A program made the position numbers and the translations under genes. From the NCBI GenBank assembly GCA_020429905.1, contig JAGQKX010000014.1, forward strand, positions 1 through 10,829: a stretch of 10,829 nucleotides of DNA, written 5' to 3'. The notes under the pieces are model-generated. The model was not told the DNA's origin, made no database searches, and saw only the letters and a list, made by a program, of their open reading frames with translations. Shown here piece by piece: positions 1 through 5,896 of this stretch. This DNA comes from a candidate division WWE3 bacterium. GTDB lineage: Bacteria; Patescibacteriota; 4484-211; JAGQKX01. Each line of letters begins with the position of its first letter. Position 1 is the first letter of the stretch.

Positions 1-92
1 CAATGTTGTCTTACGAGTAAGATAGGTTCCTCGTTTTCTTCGAGGTCAATTGTATTGGGGATTTCAATATTTGCTGTAGAAAAAAATTTCAT
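1..92 (-). CDS. Partial gene, probable bacterial PH-domain (bPH2-like) membrane protein, N-terminus only
   Basis: The minus strand opens with ATG at 92-90 and stays open for 30 codons to the window edge. The peptide begins MKFFSTANIEIPN and ends with LLVRQH followed by TG, the first two bases of a codon that could be Trp. An acidic stretch (DLEENEEP) followed by a hydrophobic-Arg-x-His(-Trp) motif is what I associate with small membrane-flanked bacterial PH-domain proteins of the bPH2/YdbS type. This identification rests on about 30 residues and is tentative. The start has no Shine-Dalgarno sequence, but a TACTAT hexamer ends exactly 6 bases before the ATG, which supports this start on a leaderless transcript. 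A terminator-like hairpin at 184-205 separates it from the upstream tRNA-Pro, so it is probably transcribed on its own. The rest of the gene lies outside the window. Confidence 0.55.
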   Translation of the reverse strand, partial: MKFFSTANIEIPNTIDLEENEEPILLVRQH

Positions 93-98
93 ATCACC

Positions 99-104
99 AT
101 AGTA
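99..104 (-). promoter_or_regulatory. -10 box for the partial gene at 1-92, leaderless type
   Basis: The minus strand reads TACTAT here, followed by six bases (GGTGAT) and then the ATG. With the usual spacing the first transcribed base would be the A of the start codon. I see no convincing -35 element 16-19 bases upstream. The call rests on the hexamer and its position. Confidence 0.45.
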
Positions 105-183
105 CTACAGCCCGCATTTTCAGGATAGTGAACCCCAAGAAAATCTAGCATCATACAAATATTTTCCTAGGTAAACCATTGAC

Positions 184-205
184 CAAAAGATTCCTAAAGG
201 TATCT
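184..205 (-). terminator. Hairpin with short T-tract downstream of tRNA-Pro
   Basis: The minus strand reads AGAT-A-CCT-TT-AGG-A-ATCT followed by TTTT. That is a symmetrical stem with one A/A mismatch, a tiny loop (realistically CC closing TTTA with GG), and a short U-run. It lies about 40 bases after the 3' end of tRNA-Pro and before the promoter of the gene at 1-92, where a terminator is expected. The plus strand is also followed by T-rich sequence (206-219), so it could work in both directions. Apart from this hairpin, 93-243 shows only AT-rich spacer. Confidence 0.5.
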
Positions 206-243
206 TTATTTACTTTTTACTATCATTTATAACTTTGTAAGGA

Positions 244-320
244 TGGTCGGGGTGGCCGGACTTGAACCGGCGACCTCTGCGTCCCGAACGCAACGCGCTA
301 GCCAACTGCGCCACACCCCG
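244..320 (-). tRNA. tRNA-Pro, anticodon CGG, CCA encoded
   Basis: The minus-strand sequence folds as a full cloverleaf. The acceptor stem is CGGGGTG/CACCCCG, the D-arm has GCGC/GCGC, and the anticodon stem is TTGCG/CGCAG around the loop TTCGGGA. The T-arm is GCCGG-TTCAAGT-CCGGC. The anticodon is CGG, preceded by U33 and followed by G37. The C1-G72 first pair, A73 and the G35/G36 bases are known identity features of bacterial tRNA-Pro, so isotype and anticodon agree. The 3' CCA is encoded (246-244). It reads the CCG codon. A promoter-like TATAAA ends 8 bases upstream. Confidence 0.97.
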
Positions 321-328
321 AGGAAGAA

Positions 329-359
329 TTTATAGAGAAATAAACCTGTTCGGTGTAAA
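329..359 (-). promoter_or_regulatory. Probable promoter of tRNA-Pro
   Basis: On the minus strand TATAAA occupies 334-329 and TTTACA occupies 359-354. These are good -10 and -35 matches, separated by a slightly long 19-bp spacer. Transcription would begin around 322, two bases before the mature tRNA 5' end at 320. The -35 element overlaps one arm of the palindrome at 356-374. Confidence 0.5.
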
Positions 360-374
360 ATCTAACAGATTTTA
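356..374. repeat. Perfect 8-bp inverted repeat between divergent tRNA genes
   Basis: TAAAATCT (356-363) and AGATTTTA (367-374) are exact reverse complements with a 3-base AAC centre, extendable by a G/T pair at 355 and 375. It sits midway between the divergently transcribed tRNA-Pro and tRNA-Arg genes and overlaps the predicted -35 of tRNA-Pro. It could be an operator for a dimeric regulator or chance AT-rich symmetry. A terminator role is unlikely because neither side ends in a T-run and it lies upstream of both genes. Confidence 0.5.
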
Positions 375-417
375 TCGCATAGATATTATAGCACTTCATT
401 TGATTTGTATTATCTAG

Positions 418-494
418 GCTCCCGTAGCTCAGATGGATAGAGCAAGCGCGTCCTAAGCGTTAGGTCGGTGGTTCGAATCCACCCGGGAGCACCA
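418..494 (+). tRNA. tRNA-Arg, anticodon CCT, CCA encoded
   Basis: The sequence forms a complete cloverleaf. The acceptor stem is GCTCCCG/CGGGAGC, the D-arm GCTC/GAGC, the anticodon stem AGCGC/GCGTT (one G-T pair) with loop GTCCTAA, and the T-arm GGTGG-TTCGAAT-CCACC. A73 is followed by an encoded CCA (492-494). The anticodon CCT, with U33 and A37, decodes AGG, a codon already readable by a TCT isoacceptor in most bacteria. No intron is present. Its promoter is unclear: TATTAT hexamers occur at 384-389 and 408-413. The second is too close to the mature 5' end for normal spacing, so the first is the better candidate, though no good -35 is visible. Confidence 0.97.
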
Positions 495-526
495 GTTATT
501 TAATAGGACATAGACTTAAATAGTAC

Positions 527-561
527 AAAAATTACGATAGTGGTGAAAAACTTCCCATCGT
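527..561 (-). terminator. Probable intrinsic terminator of the six-gene minus-strand block
   Basis: On the minus strand ACGAT (561-557) pairs with ATCGT (538-534). A further imperfect GGG/CC-containing inner stem is possible, and the hairpin is followed by AA and TTTTT (531-527). It begins 15 bases past the stop codon of the phosphoesterase gene. The T-run exists only on this strand, so it should end leftward transcription. The loop is large, hence moderate confidence. The remainder of 495-576 shows nothing else. Confidence 0.5.
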
Positions 562-576
562 CGAGAAATAAAATTT

Positions 577-1548
577 CTAATCCCCACTCTCTATTTCTAC
601 AGCAGGTTTTGTTTTTATATCAATATCACCATTCGCATAAAAATCGACAAGCACATACTGAGGTAAAGGATTCTTATAATCACCTGATGCACCGACAGTC
701 GTGGTGACAATATCCGTATCTCCCAATTTGTAGCGAGAAAATATATGTGTGTCCCCACTAAAGACTTGTTTGATATTCCGAGTCGTTAACAACTTCAGGA
801 TTTCATCACCATTTGGATCTTTTTTATCGTTAAAATATGGATTTTCAATCGGTGTAGAGGTAAATAATATAGTTCTACCTTGAATAGTCGCATCAGTCGG
901 CAATGTGTCATTAAGCCAGTCAATAGCAGCATCAAGTCCGGTTGTTTTATCGCTATTATTATAGAAGACGAGATTGAACCCTTTATAGGAGCGGGTGCGG
1001 TTGATTGTATTAGCGGCAAATCCAAATACTCCCCTAAAATTACGCAAATCATGTTCCGGGACCCAATTAAAGTCATGATCTCCGGGAAGCACTTCATACT
1101 CAACCCCTGTTTCATCTAGAATTGCTTTCATTCGCTCCAAATCTTCCAACTCTCCCCCAGCAGATATATCACCCAAATGGATAATCAAATCTACATCTTC
1201 TTGTTCTATTCTTGAGATCACATCGGAAAATGTATCAAAGCTGCTGTGAGAGTCTGATACAATCGCGACAGAACCTAGATATTCACCACCTACTGCGAGT
1301 TCAGGCAATGATTCTTGGTCAGTCATAAACAATCCTTTAACATAGTCTGTAAGTGAATTATTAGAGTTCGGGAGAGTAATATTAACTTTTGAACTGATTA
1401 CTTTAACACTCGTAGAAATATCTGGAGCTCCCCTGGCTAAAAAGTAGCCTCCACCTATAATAACTAATAATAGAAAGAACAGAACCACTATTTTTAATGG
1501 GGTGTTTTTGTGAGTTTTTCTGGAGAACGATCTCTTTCTAGTAAACAT
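577..1548 (-). CDS. Membrane-anchored metallophosphoesterase with variant metal-site motifs
   Basis: A 323-residue protein with a basic N-terminus (residues 1-19, rich in Lys and Arg), one membrane helix at about 20-38 and a calcineurin-like phosphoesterase domain from about 92 to 312. This topology predicts a catalytic domain outside the cytoplasm. Visible motifs in order are SDSH (98-101, the D-x-H site), GDIS (126-129), GDHD (156-159, usually GNHD/E), a strand ending FTSTP (229-233, where the family normally has a His) and GDTH (265-268, usually GHxH). The domain order is right, but three usual metal or catalytic positions differ, so the substrate and even activity are uncertain. The start at 1548 puts the basic stretch before the helix as expected; no Shine-Dalgarno is visible. 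It follows argS by 49 bp and is the last gene before a terminator-like hairpin. A TAAATA eight bases before the ATG is a weak candidate for its own promoter. Confidence 0.8.
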   Translation of the reverse strand: MFTRKRSFSRKTHKNTPLKIVVLFFLLLVIIGGGYFLARGAPDISTSVKVISSKVNITLPNSNNSLTDYVKGLFMTDQESLPELAVGGEYLGSVAIVSDSHSSFDTFSDVISRIEQEDVDLIIHLGDISAGGELEDLERMKAILDETGVEYEVLPGDHDFNWVPEHDLRNFRGVFGFAANTINRTRSYKGFNLVFYNNSDKTTGLDAAIDWLNDTLPTDATIQGRTILFTSTPIENPYFNDKKDPNGDEILKLLTTRNIKQVFSGDTHIFSRYKLGDTDIVTTTVGASGDYKNPLPQYVLVDFYANGDIDIKTKPAVEIESGD

Positions 1549-1597
1549 ATAGAGCGTATTTACGAGACCTATAGATACCTTTGGATATATAAAGTCA

Positions 1598-3331
1598 TTA
1601 CATTCTGTTCACGACTGAAATGCCAAGCAGTCCTAATCCTGACTTGATTGTTTCTGCCGTAGCCTTGGTTAAACAAAGCCTAAATAGCATCTCTTCTTGC
1701 GTATCTGCTTGTAGTATGGGTTTTTGGTTATAAAAGCTATTGTATTTTTGAGCCAACTCGAATAGATAGTTACACATGAGATTTGGCTTATATTTGTCGG
1801 CAGCTTCTTGGACTGTCGTTCGATAATTATGCAAATGACGCATCAGAGATGTCTCTAATTCACTCAGACTGTCAATAAATATATTTCCATCAAACGCACT
1901 AACATCAACTTCCGATTTATCTAAAATACTCTGGCAACGCGCGTAGACATATTGCAGGTATGGCCCGCTATTTCCCTCTAAACTGACCGTTTCTTCAAGG
2001 TCAAATAACACATATCGTTCAGGGTCGTTTTTCAATACTGAATATTTGACAGCCCCAATAGTTACCACTTCAAGCATTTCCTCGAGTACCTTACCGCTTA
2101 GATCTGTATTTTCAGCAATTTTCTTTACTTCTTCCTTAACCTCTTCCAGCAACCCATCAACAGTTATAATAACCCCCGTTCGGGAAGACATTTTCAGTCC
2201 CTTTAAATTCACCATACCCATCGAAAGATGTTCCTCTTTCCCTTCCATTTCGGGATTAATTAACTCAATAGCTTTTATTACCACCTTGAAATAGCCAGCT
2301 TGCTCATCACCTACTACATGAATATTTTTGCTAAAAGGAAAGGCGGCATATTGTTCTGGCGCCAAACCGATATCCTTTGCCTCATAGGTAGGATAACCCT
2401 CTTTGGTGATAAATACCCGTGTATGAAGTCCATATTGGTGAGCGTCAAAGACTATTGCTCCTTCACTCGGAGAAAACACATCACCAATATGTTCATTAAC
2501 TATCTTCACGCCAGCGTCGGCAACATCACTTTCAAAGAAAAATCGATCAAATTGTGTACCAAACCGAGCGTATAGTTCATCGTAGTAGTCTAAACTCCAT
2601 TGCCGTGTCTTTTTGTAGATGGGCATGACCTCAGCATCTTTAGCGTATAGCTTCTGATTCAGATCCTTAATCTCTGACTCAAATGCCTCATAATCTTTAT
2701 TTCCCCGTACATAACCCTCTCCTAATAAATGTGCCTTCTCTGGTGAAGTTAATTTGTCTGCCTCATCCCAATCTATTCCCCTTTCTGAAAGTATTTTCTG
2801 TGTCCCCCAGATTGCCTTAGCAACATGTGGACCAACATCACCCTGATAATTAGCACGAAAAACCTCTGCCCCAGTGTGGGTGAAAATTCTCGCTAAGGCT
2901 TCTCCCACGATTAATGTGCGCATATGCCCGATATGCATTTCCTTATGCGTGTTAGGATGTGCGTATTCAACCATAATTTTTTCGCCCGCTAAGTGATCAC
3001 TTTCAGAATTTTGTTGAATATTTTGCGCTTTCTCGCGAATATCATTAAATAAAAATGATGGGTCTAGATAAAAATTAATAAACCCCGGACCGGCCAGCTC
3101 TATCTTGTTCAGATACGAATACTCCTTTTTCCGTAGTTCTGTGATGATTAAATCGCCAATCTCACGGGGATTTTTACCCACTTGCTTTGATATTGCCAAT
3201 GAAATATTTGATGAATAATCTCCATTATGTTCATCAGAAGGATGTTCAATCAAGACATGAACATCCGAAATATTAAATAATGTGGTGACGATATCCGAAA
3301 TATCTTGTTCAAGAGTTTGAATCATGTCCAT
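1598..3331 (-). CDS. argS: Arginyl-tRNA synthetase
   Basis: Cytoplasmic class I enzyme that joins arginine to tRNA-Arg using ATP. The 577-residue length is normal. Residues 1-90 match the N-terminal tRNA-binding domain. The HIGH signature is intact at 133-136, within the context EYAHPNTHKEMHIGH, and the second signature appears as KMSSR at 380-384. The C-terminal DALR-type anticodon-binding domain runs from about 457 to the end, closing with the family-typical Arg-Met terminus (LLGISVVNRM). I see no truncation. The start at 3331 gives two in-frame ATGs (codons 1 and 3). A TACAAT hexamer 9 bases upstream suggests its own promoter with a 2-3 base leader, and there is no Shine-Dalgarno. It is 51 bp downstream of the MBL gene and may also be read from the upstream competence genes. 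The tRNA-Arg(CCT) gene at 418-494 encodes one of its substrates. Confidence 0.97.
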   Translation of the reverse strand: MDMIQTLEQDISDIVTTLFNISDVHVLIEHPSDEHNGDYSSNISLAISKQVGKNPREIGDLIITELRKKEYSYLNKIELAGPGFINFYLDPSFLFNDIREKAQNIQQNSESDHLAGEKIMVEYAHPNTHKEMHIGHMRTLIVGEALARIFTHTGAEVFRANYQGDVGPHVAKAIWGTQKILSERGIDWDEADKLTSPEKAHLLGEGYVRGNKDYEAFESEIKDLNQKLYAKDAEVMPIYKKTRQWSLDYYDELYARFGTQFDRFFFESDVADAGVKIVNEHIGDVFSPSEGAIVFDAHQYGLHTRVFITKEGYPTYEAKDIGLAPEQYAAFPFSKNIHVVGDEQAGYFKVVIKAIELINPEMEGKEEHLSMGMVNLKGLKMSSRTGVIITVDGLLEEVKEEVKKIAENTDLSGKVLEEMLEVVTIGAVKYSVLKNDPERYVLFDLEETVSLEGNSGPYLQYVYARCQSILDKSEVDVSAFDGNIFIDSLSELETSLMRHLHNYRTTVQEAADKYKPNLMCNYLFELAQKYNSFYNQKPILQADTQEEMLFRLCLTKATAETIKSGLGLLGISVVNRM

Positions 3332-3340
3332 TTAGATTGA

Positions 3341-3346
3341 ATTGTA
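3341..3346 (-). promoter_or_regulatory. -10 box for argS, near-leaderless type
   Basis: The minus strand reads TACAAT here, nine bases before the argS ATG, in the 51-bp gap after the MBL gene. Normal spacing places the transcription start 2-3 bases before the start codon. No clear -35 is visible. This would let argS be expressed independently of the competence genes. Confidence 0.4.
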
Positions 3347-3382
3347 CATTGAAAATTGGTCTTTTGCACACCAAAAATATCA

Positions 3383-4252
3383 CTATAACCACCAATTATG
3401 ACCGTCCGAAATAATATGAATCGTTCCTCGTTCATCTGTTCTCAATATCGGAATTCCCGATGAATGTAATATGTCTAAGACATCCCCAGCCGGATGACCG
3501 TATGAGTTCTTTCCAACGGAAATAATGGCGACATCCGGGGTTGTTTCGGAGATAAATTCTTCGGTAATCGCATTATTACTTCCATGATGGGGAGTTTTCA
3601 AAACGTCAATGTTTGGCCAATTAAGGCCGTATTCAACCAGCGCATCATCCCCAACCTCTGCATCCCCAGTAAACAGAATTCGAAAATCCCCATATTCGAC
3701 AAGCAAAATCTGAGATTCGTAGTTAAGATCGAGACTTTCCAATTCTTTTACCTTTGGATTGGGCCAAAGTACATATACCCGTAAATCATCAATCTCGACC
3801 CACTGAGATTGCCAAAGTTGATGGTATCGTTCGTCATTTTGTAACCCAAGATTATATGTTGAGATGTCATCTGGGGCTGTTATAAAAATAGAATCGACCC
3901 GATAATACTGCAGAATATTTTTTAGGTCTCCGGCGTGATCTGATTGAGGATGTGAAATAAAGACAGCGTCGATTATATTTTCACCATATGGGATTAACTT
4001 TGATAACTCAATATTAGCGGTATCTTCTTTTCCGGTATCGATGAGAATTCGATGATTGTCCGGCGTAACAATCAGAGCCGCATCACCCTGACCTACATCA
4101 AGAAAGAATACCTCGAGATTTTTTGCATCGCGCTGAGTGCCGATCATCCACCATGGAACAATGGAAGATATGACCATCGTGACAAGGATTAACCACCGCA
4201 GACTATTCAGATTGCTCTTGTAATACCAATAAAGAAGTAATTGTCTGATCAT
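3383..4252 (-). CDS. ComEC-type metallo-beta-lactamase-fold protein, separate from the channel gene
   Basis: A 289-residue protein: an N-terminal hydrophobic helix (about 19-37) followed by the metallo-beta-lactamase domain found at the C-terminus of ComEC/Rec2. Motifs in order are FLDVGQGDA (50-58), DTG (72-74), SHPQSDH (100-106), TGDAE (195-199), KTPHHGS (219-225) and SVGKNSYGHP (244-253), all in the arrangement seen in ComEC. In ComEC this domain is thought to degrade the non-transported DNA strand. One metal-site position is unusual: Gln103 stands where the family has His or Asp. Its ATG overlaps the comEC stop by four bases (ATGA), implying translational coupling and roughly equal amounts. 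The first 37 residues resemble the last membrane segment that precedes this domain in intact ComEC, so the two proteins probably assemble into one functional unit. Metal-dependent hydrolysis is likely but not certain. Confidence 0.88.
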   Translation of the reverse strand: MIRQLLLYWYYKSNLNSLRWLILVTMVISSIVPWWMIGTQRDAKNLEVFFLDVGQGDAALIVTPDNHRILIDTGKEDTANIELSKLIPYGENIIDAVFISHPQSDHAGDLKNILQYYRVDSIFITAPDDISTYNLGLQNDERYHQLWQSQWVEIDDLRVYVLWPNPKVKELESLDLNYESQILLVEYGDFRILFTGDAEVGDDALVEYGLNWPNIDVLKTPHHGSNNAITEEFISETTPDVAIISVGKNSYGHPAGDVLDILHSSGIPILRTDERGTIHIISDGHNWWL

Positions 4253-5424
4253 GAAAAATATTGAATTATTCTTAGAATATATTCAGTAAGTAACCAAGCA
4301 ATCGTTCCGGGAACTCTTGCCAGAAAAATTGATATATAGCTCAGAAATACTGAAAGGAATCCCAAACCCATAATCCACGGTGTCGACCAGAGTATCAGCG
4401 GATTTGTAATCAAACTCACTAATGTGATTCTCCCGAAGTTCAACCAGATAATCGGCATTGTCATCACTCCCGCTGCGGCCGTCGTGAGAATTGATTCCGA
4501 TAAAAATTTTGGGAGAACTCGCACACGCTTCATCATGAGCGGAAGAAGAATAATGATCCCCGCTGTTGAGGCAAATGATAGTTGGAAACTAAGCGAATAA
4601 AGCCAGGCAGGTATTGTCAGAACCATAATGTATGCTGAGATGAATAACCAAGTTACCCCCGCCTTGTACTCTCCGAGTAATTCAGCTGCGATAGCACCAA
4701 ACGAGAGGAAAATAGCCCGAACAATTGGCGGATCAAACCCCGATATAGCAGCATACGAGAGCACCATAATCAATAATAAAACATATCTCCCTCTATGAAA
4801 AACTAATTTTGACCATAACGTCGCGAAGTGCATAACTACCGCTACATTAAACCCTGAAGCAACAACGATATGAATTGTCCCGCTATTAACAAGCGACTGA
4901 TAAAGCTCTTTGCCAATATTTTCTTTGATGCCGAAGACTATTCCTGCAATTAATGTAGCATGCGGTTCCGGAAATAGGGTTTTTACATGAGCTGAGATAT
5001 TTTTTCGAACACTGTCGAACATCCCCAACCAGAAAGAAGTTATACTGTCTTGTTCCTCATATCGAACAACATTCATTCGACCGATGGTTGTTGTTTCTGC
5101 CAATGAAATAGACTCAATAGTCTGTTTCTGAATATTTCCTTCGAGTAAATATTCATGATAGAGGGATAAATCCGAATCAATCGTGTCAAATTCCACCTTC
5201 AATTCCCCTATTGCTGCAATACCATCAACTTCTTTTACAGAAAAACGGAATTGTCCTTTTCCGTAAAGAGTTGATTCCCCTATCAGAAGACCTGCTACCT
5301 CGTGCGGCCCATCGGAAAAACCTATGACTGTCCGAAATCTTGCTAGCTGGTTTTCATGGTACGACCAAAGCCGAATATTTATTGCGATGCCTAACACAAG
5401 ACCTACAAAAAAATATTTTTTCAT
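4249..5424 (-). CDS. comEC: ComEC/Rec2 competence channel protein lacking its nuclease-like domain
   Basis: A 391-residue multi-pass membrane protein forming the inner-membrane channel for single-stranded DNA in natural transformation. After a short hydrophobic N-terminus (about 4-20), residues 42-100 look like the periplasmic OB-fold (DUF4131-type) region. Residues 157-391 are the Competence domain, with the family hallmarks GIVFGIKENIG (161-171), HIVVASGFNVAVV (185-197), FDPPIVRA (230-237) and SFQLSFASTAGI (279-290), plus several membrane helices. Intact ComEC proteins are about 700 residues or longer; here translation stops at TGA after QYFS and the metallo-beta-lactamase domain follows as a separate gene. 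I chose ATG 5424, which follows the comEA stop by four bases. A longer frame from 5553 would overlap comEA by 125 bases and adds no recognisable domain. No Shine-Dalgarno is visible, so coupling to comEA is likely. Confidence 0.93.
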   Translation of the reverse strand: MKKYFFVGLVLGIAINIRLWSYHENQLARFRTVIGFSDGPHEVAGLLIGESTLYGKGQFRFSVKEVDGIAAIGELKVEFDTIDSDLSLYHEYLLEGNIQKQTIESISLAETTTIGRMNVVRYEEQDSITSFWLGMFDSVRKNISAHVKTLFPEPHATLIAGIVFGIKENIGKELYQSLVNSGTIHIVVASGFNVAVVMHFATLWSKLVFHRGRYVLLLIMVLSYAAISGFDPPIVRAIFLSFGAIAAELLGEYKAGVTWLFISAYIMVLTIPAWLYSLSFQLSFASTAGIIILLPLMMKRVRVLPKFLSESILTTAAAGVMTMPIIWLNFGRITLVSLITNPLILWSTPWIMGLGFLSVFLSYISIFLARVPGTIAWLLTEYILRIIQYFS

Positions 5425-5428
5425 TATG

Positions 5429-5875
5429 TTAAATCGAAATGAGATCTTTGATCTCAGAATATCGTTTGGATCCAATCCCGGATACCTTTTGTATTTCAGA
5501 AATTGACTTATATGGACGCGCCTCAACGATTCGCTTGGCAAACGTTGGACCAATTCCGGGTAAACGTTCTAATTCTAATAGTGTGGCGGTATTTATATTA
5601 ATTAATGTGGGTATATCGTCTTGGTTATGGGGAGGTTGCGTTGGAGCGGGAGTTGAATCTTGCTGGATTATTGCCTCAAAAACTTCGATCGGATCATGCA
5701 CCACAATCTCAGACTTCTCTTGCTGATAGACCGAATGGACAATAAATAAGCCGATTATTCCTGAAAGAAATACACCCAGGAAAAATGCCATCAACTCTCT
5801 CCCCCAGAGATCGATTCTCGTTTTTATGTTGTTCCCTAAAGAATGTAATAACCCTGTCAATAGAATGACCTTCAT
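5429..5875 (-). CDS. comEA: ComEA-like DNA receptor with helix-hairpin-helix domain
   Basis: A 148-residue protein that would hold incoming double-stranded DNA at the outer face of the membrane and pass it to ComEC. It has one membrane helix (about 29-50), a flexible linker rich in Pro, Thr and Gln (about 72-90) and a C-terminal double helix-hairpin-helix domain (about 90-148). The two hairpins are LPGIGP (105-110) and SGIGSK (132-137), and the domain opens with the typical ININTAT (92-98). This order is characteristic of ComEA. The start is ambiguous. ATG 5875 lies 21 bp after leuS and has only a weak upstream AGG. ATG 5791 (codon 29), just before the membrane helix, has a much stronger purine-rich Shine-Dalgarno (5795-5805). 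Either start leaves the functional domains intact. comEC begins four bases after its stop. Confidence 0.9.
   Translation of the reverse strand: MKVILLTGLLHSLGNNIKTRIDLWGRELMAFFLGVFLSGIIGLFIVHSVYQQEKSEIVVHDPIEVFEAIIQQDSTPAPTQPPHNQDDIPTLININTATLLELERLPGIGPTFAKRIVEARPYKSISEIQKVSGIGSKRYSEIKDLISI
5795..5805 (-). promoter_or_regulatory. Strong Shine-Dalgarno before an alternative comEA start
   Basis: The minus strand reads GGGGGAGAGAG, then TTG, then ATG at 5791-5789 in the comEA frame. GGAG lies about seven bases from the ATG, good ribosome-binding spacing. No comparable signal precedes the upstream ATG at 5875 or the other gene starts examined here. It may mark the true comEA start, giving a 120-residue protein that begins at its membrane helix. 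Confidence 0.5.
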
Positions 5876-5896
5876 CCTATGACGCCTGAGTGAGTG

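Noticed and set aside
795..1119. Open frames on both strands inside the phosphoesterase gene
   Set aside because: They lie wholly within a gene with clear family motifs and their translations show no domain or initiation signal.
4249..4251. TGA read as an amino acid (alternative genetic code) to rejoin comEC and MBL
   Set aside because: The MBL gene is in the -1 frame relative to comEC, so reading through TGA would not enter it, and a second in-frame TGA follows soon after.
5425..5553. Longer comEC start at 5553
   Set aside because: It would overlap the conserved end of comEA by 125 bases in another frame. The added 43 residues are a shadow of comEA, and ATG 5424 follows the comEA stop by four bases.
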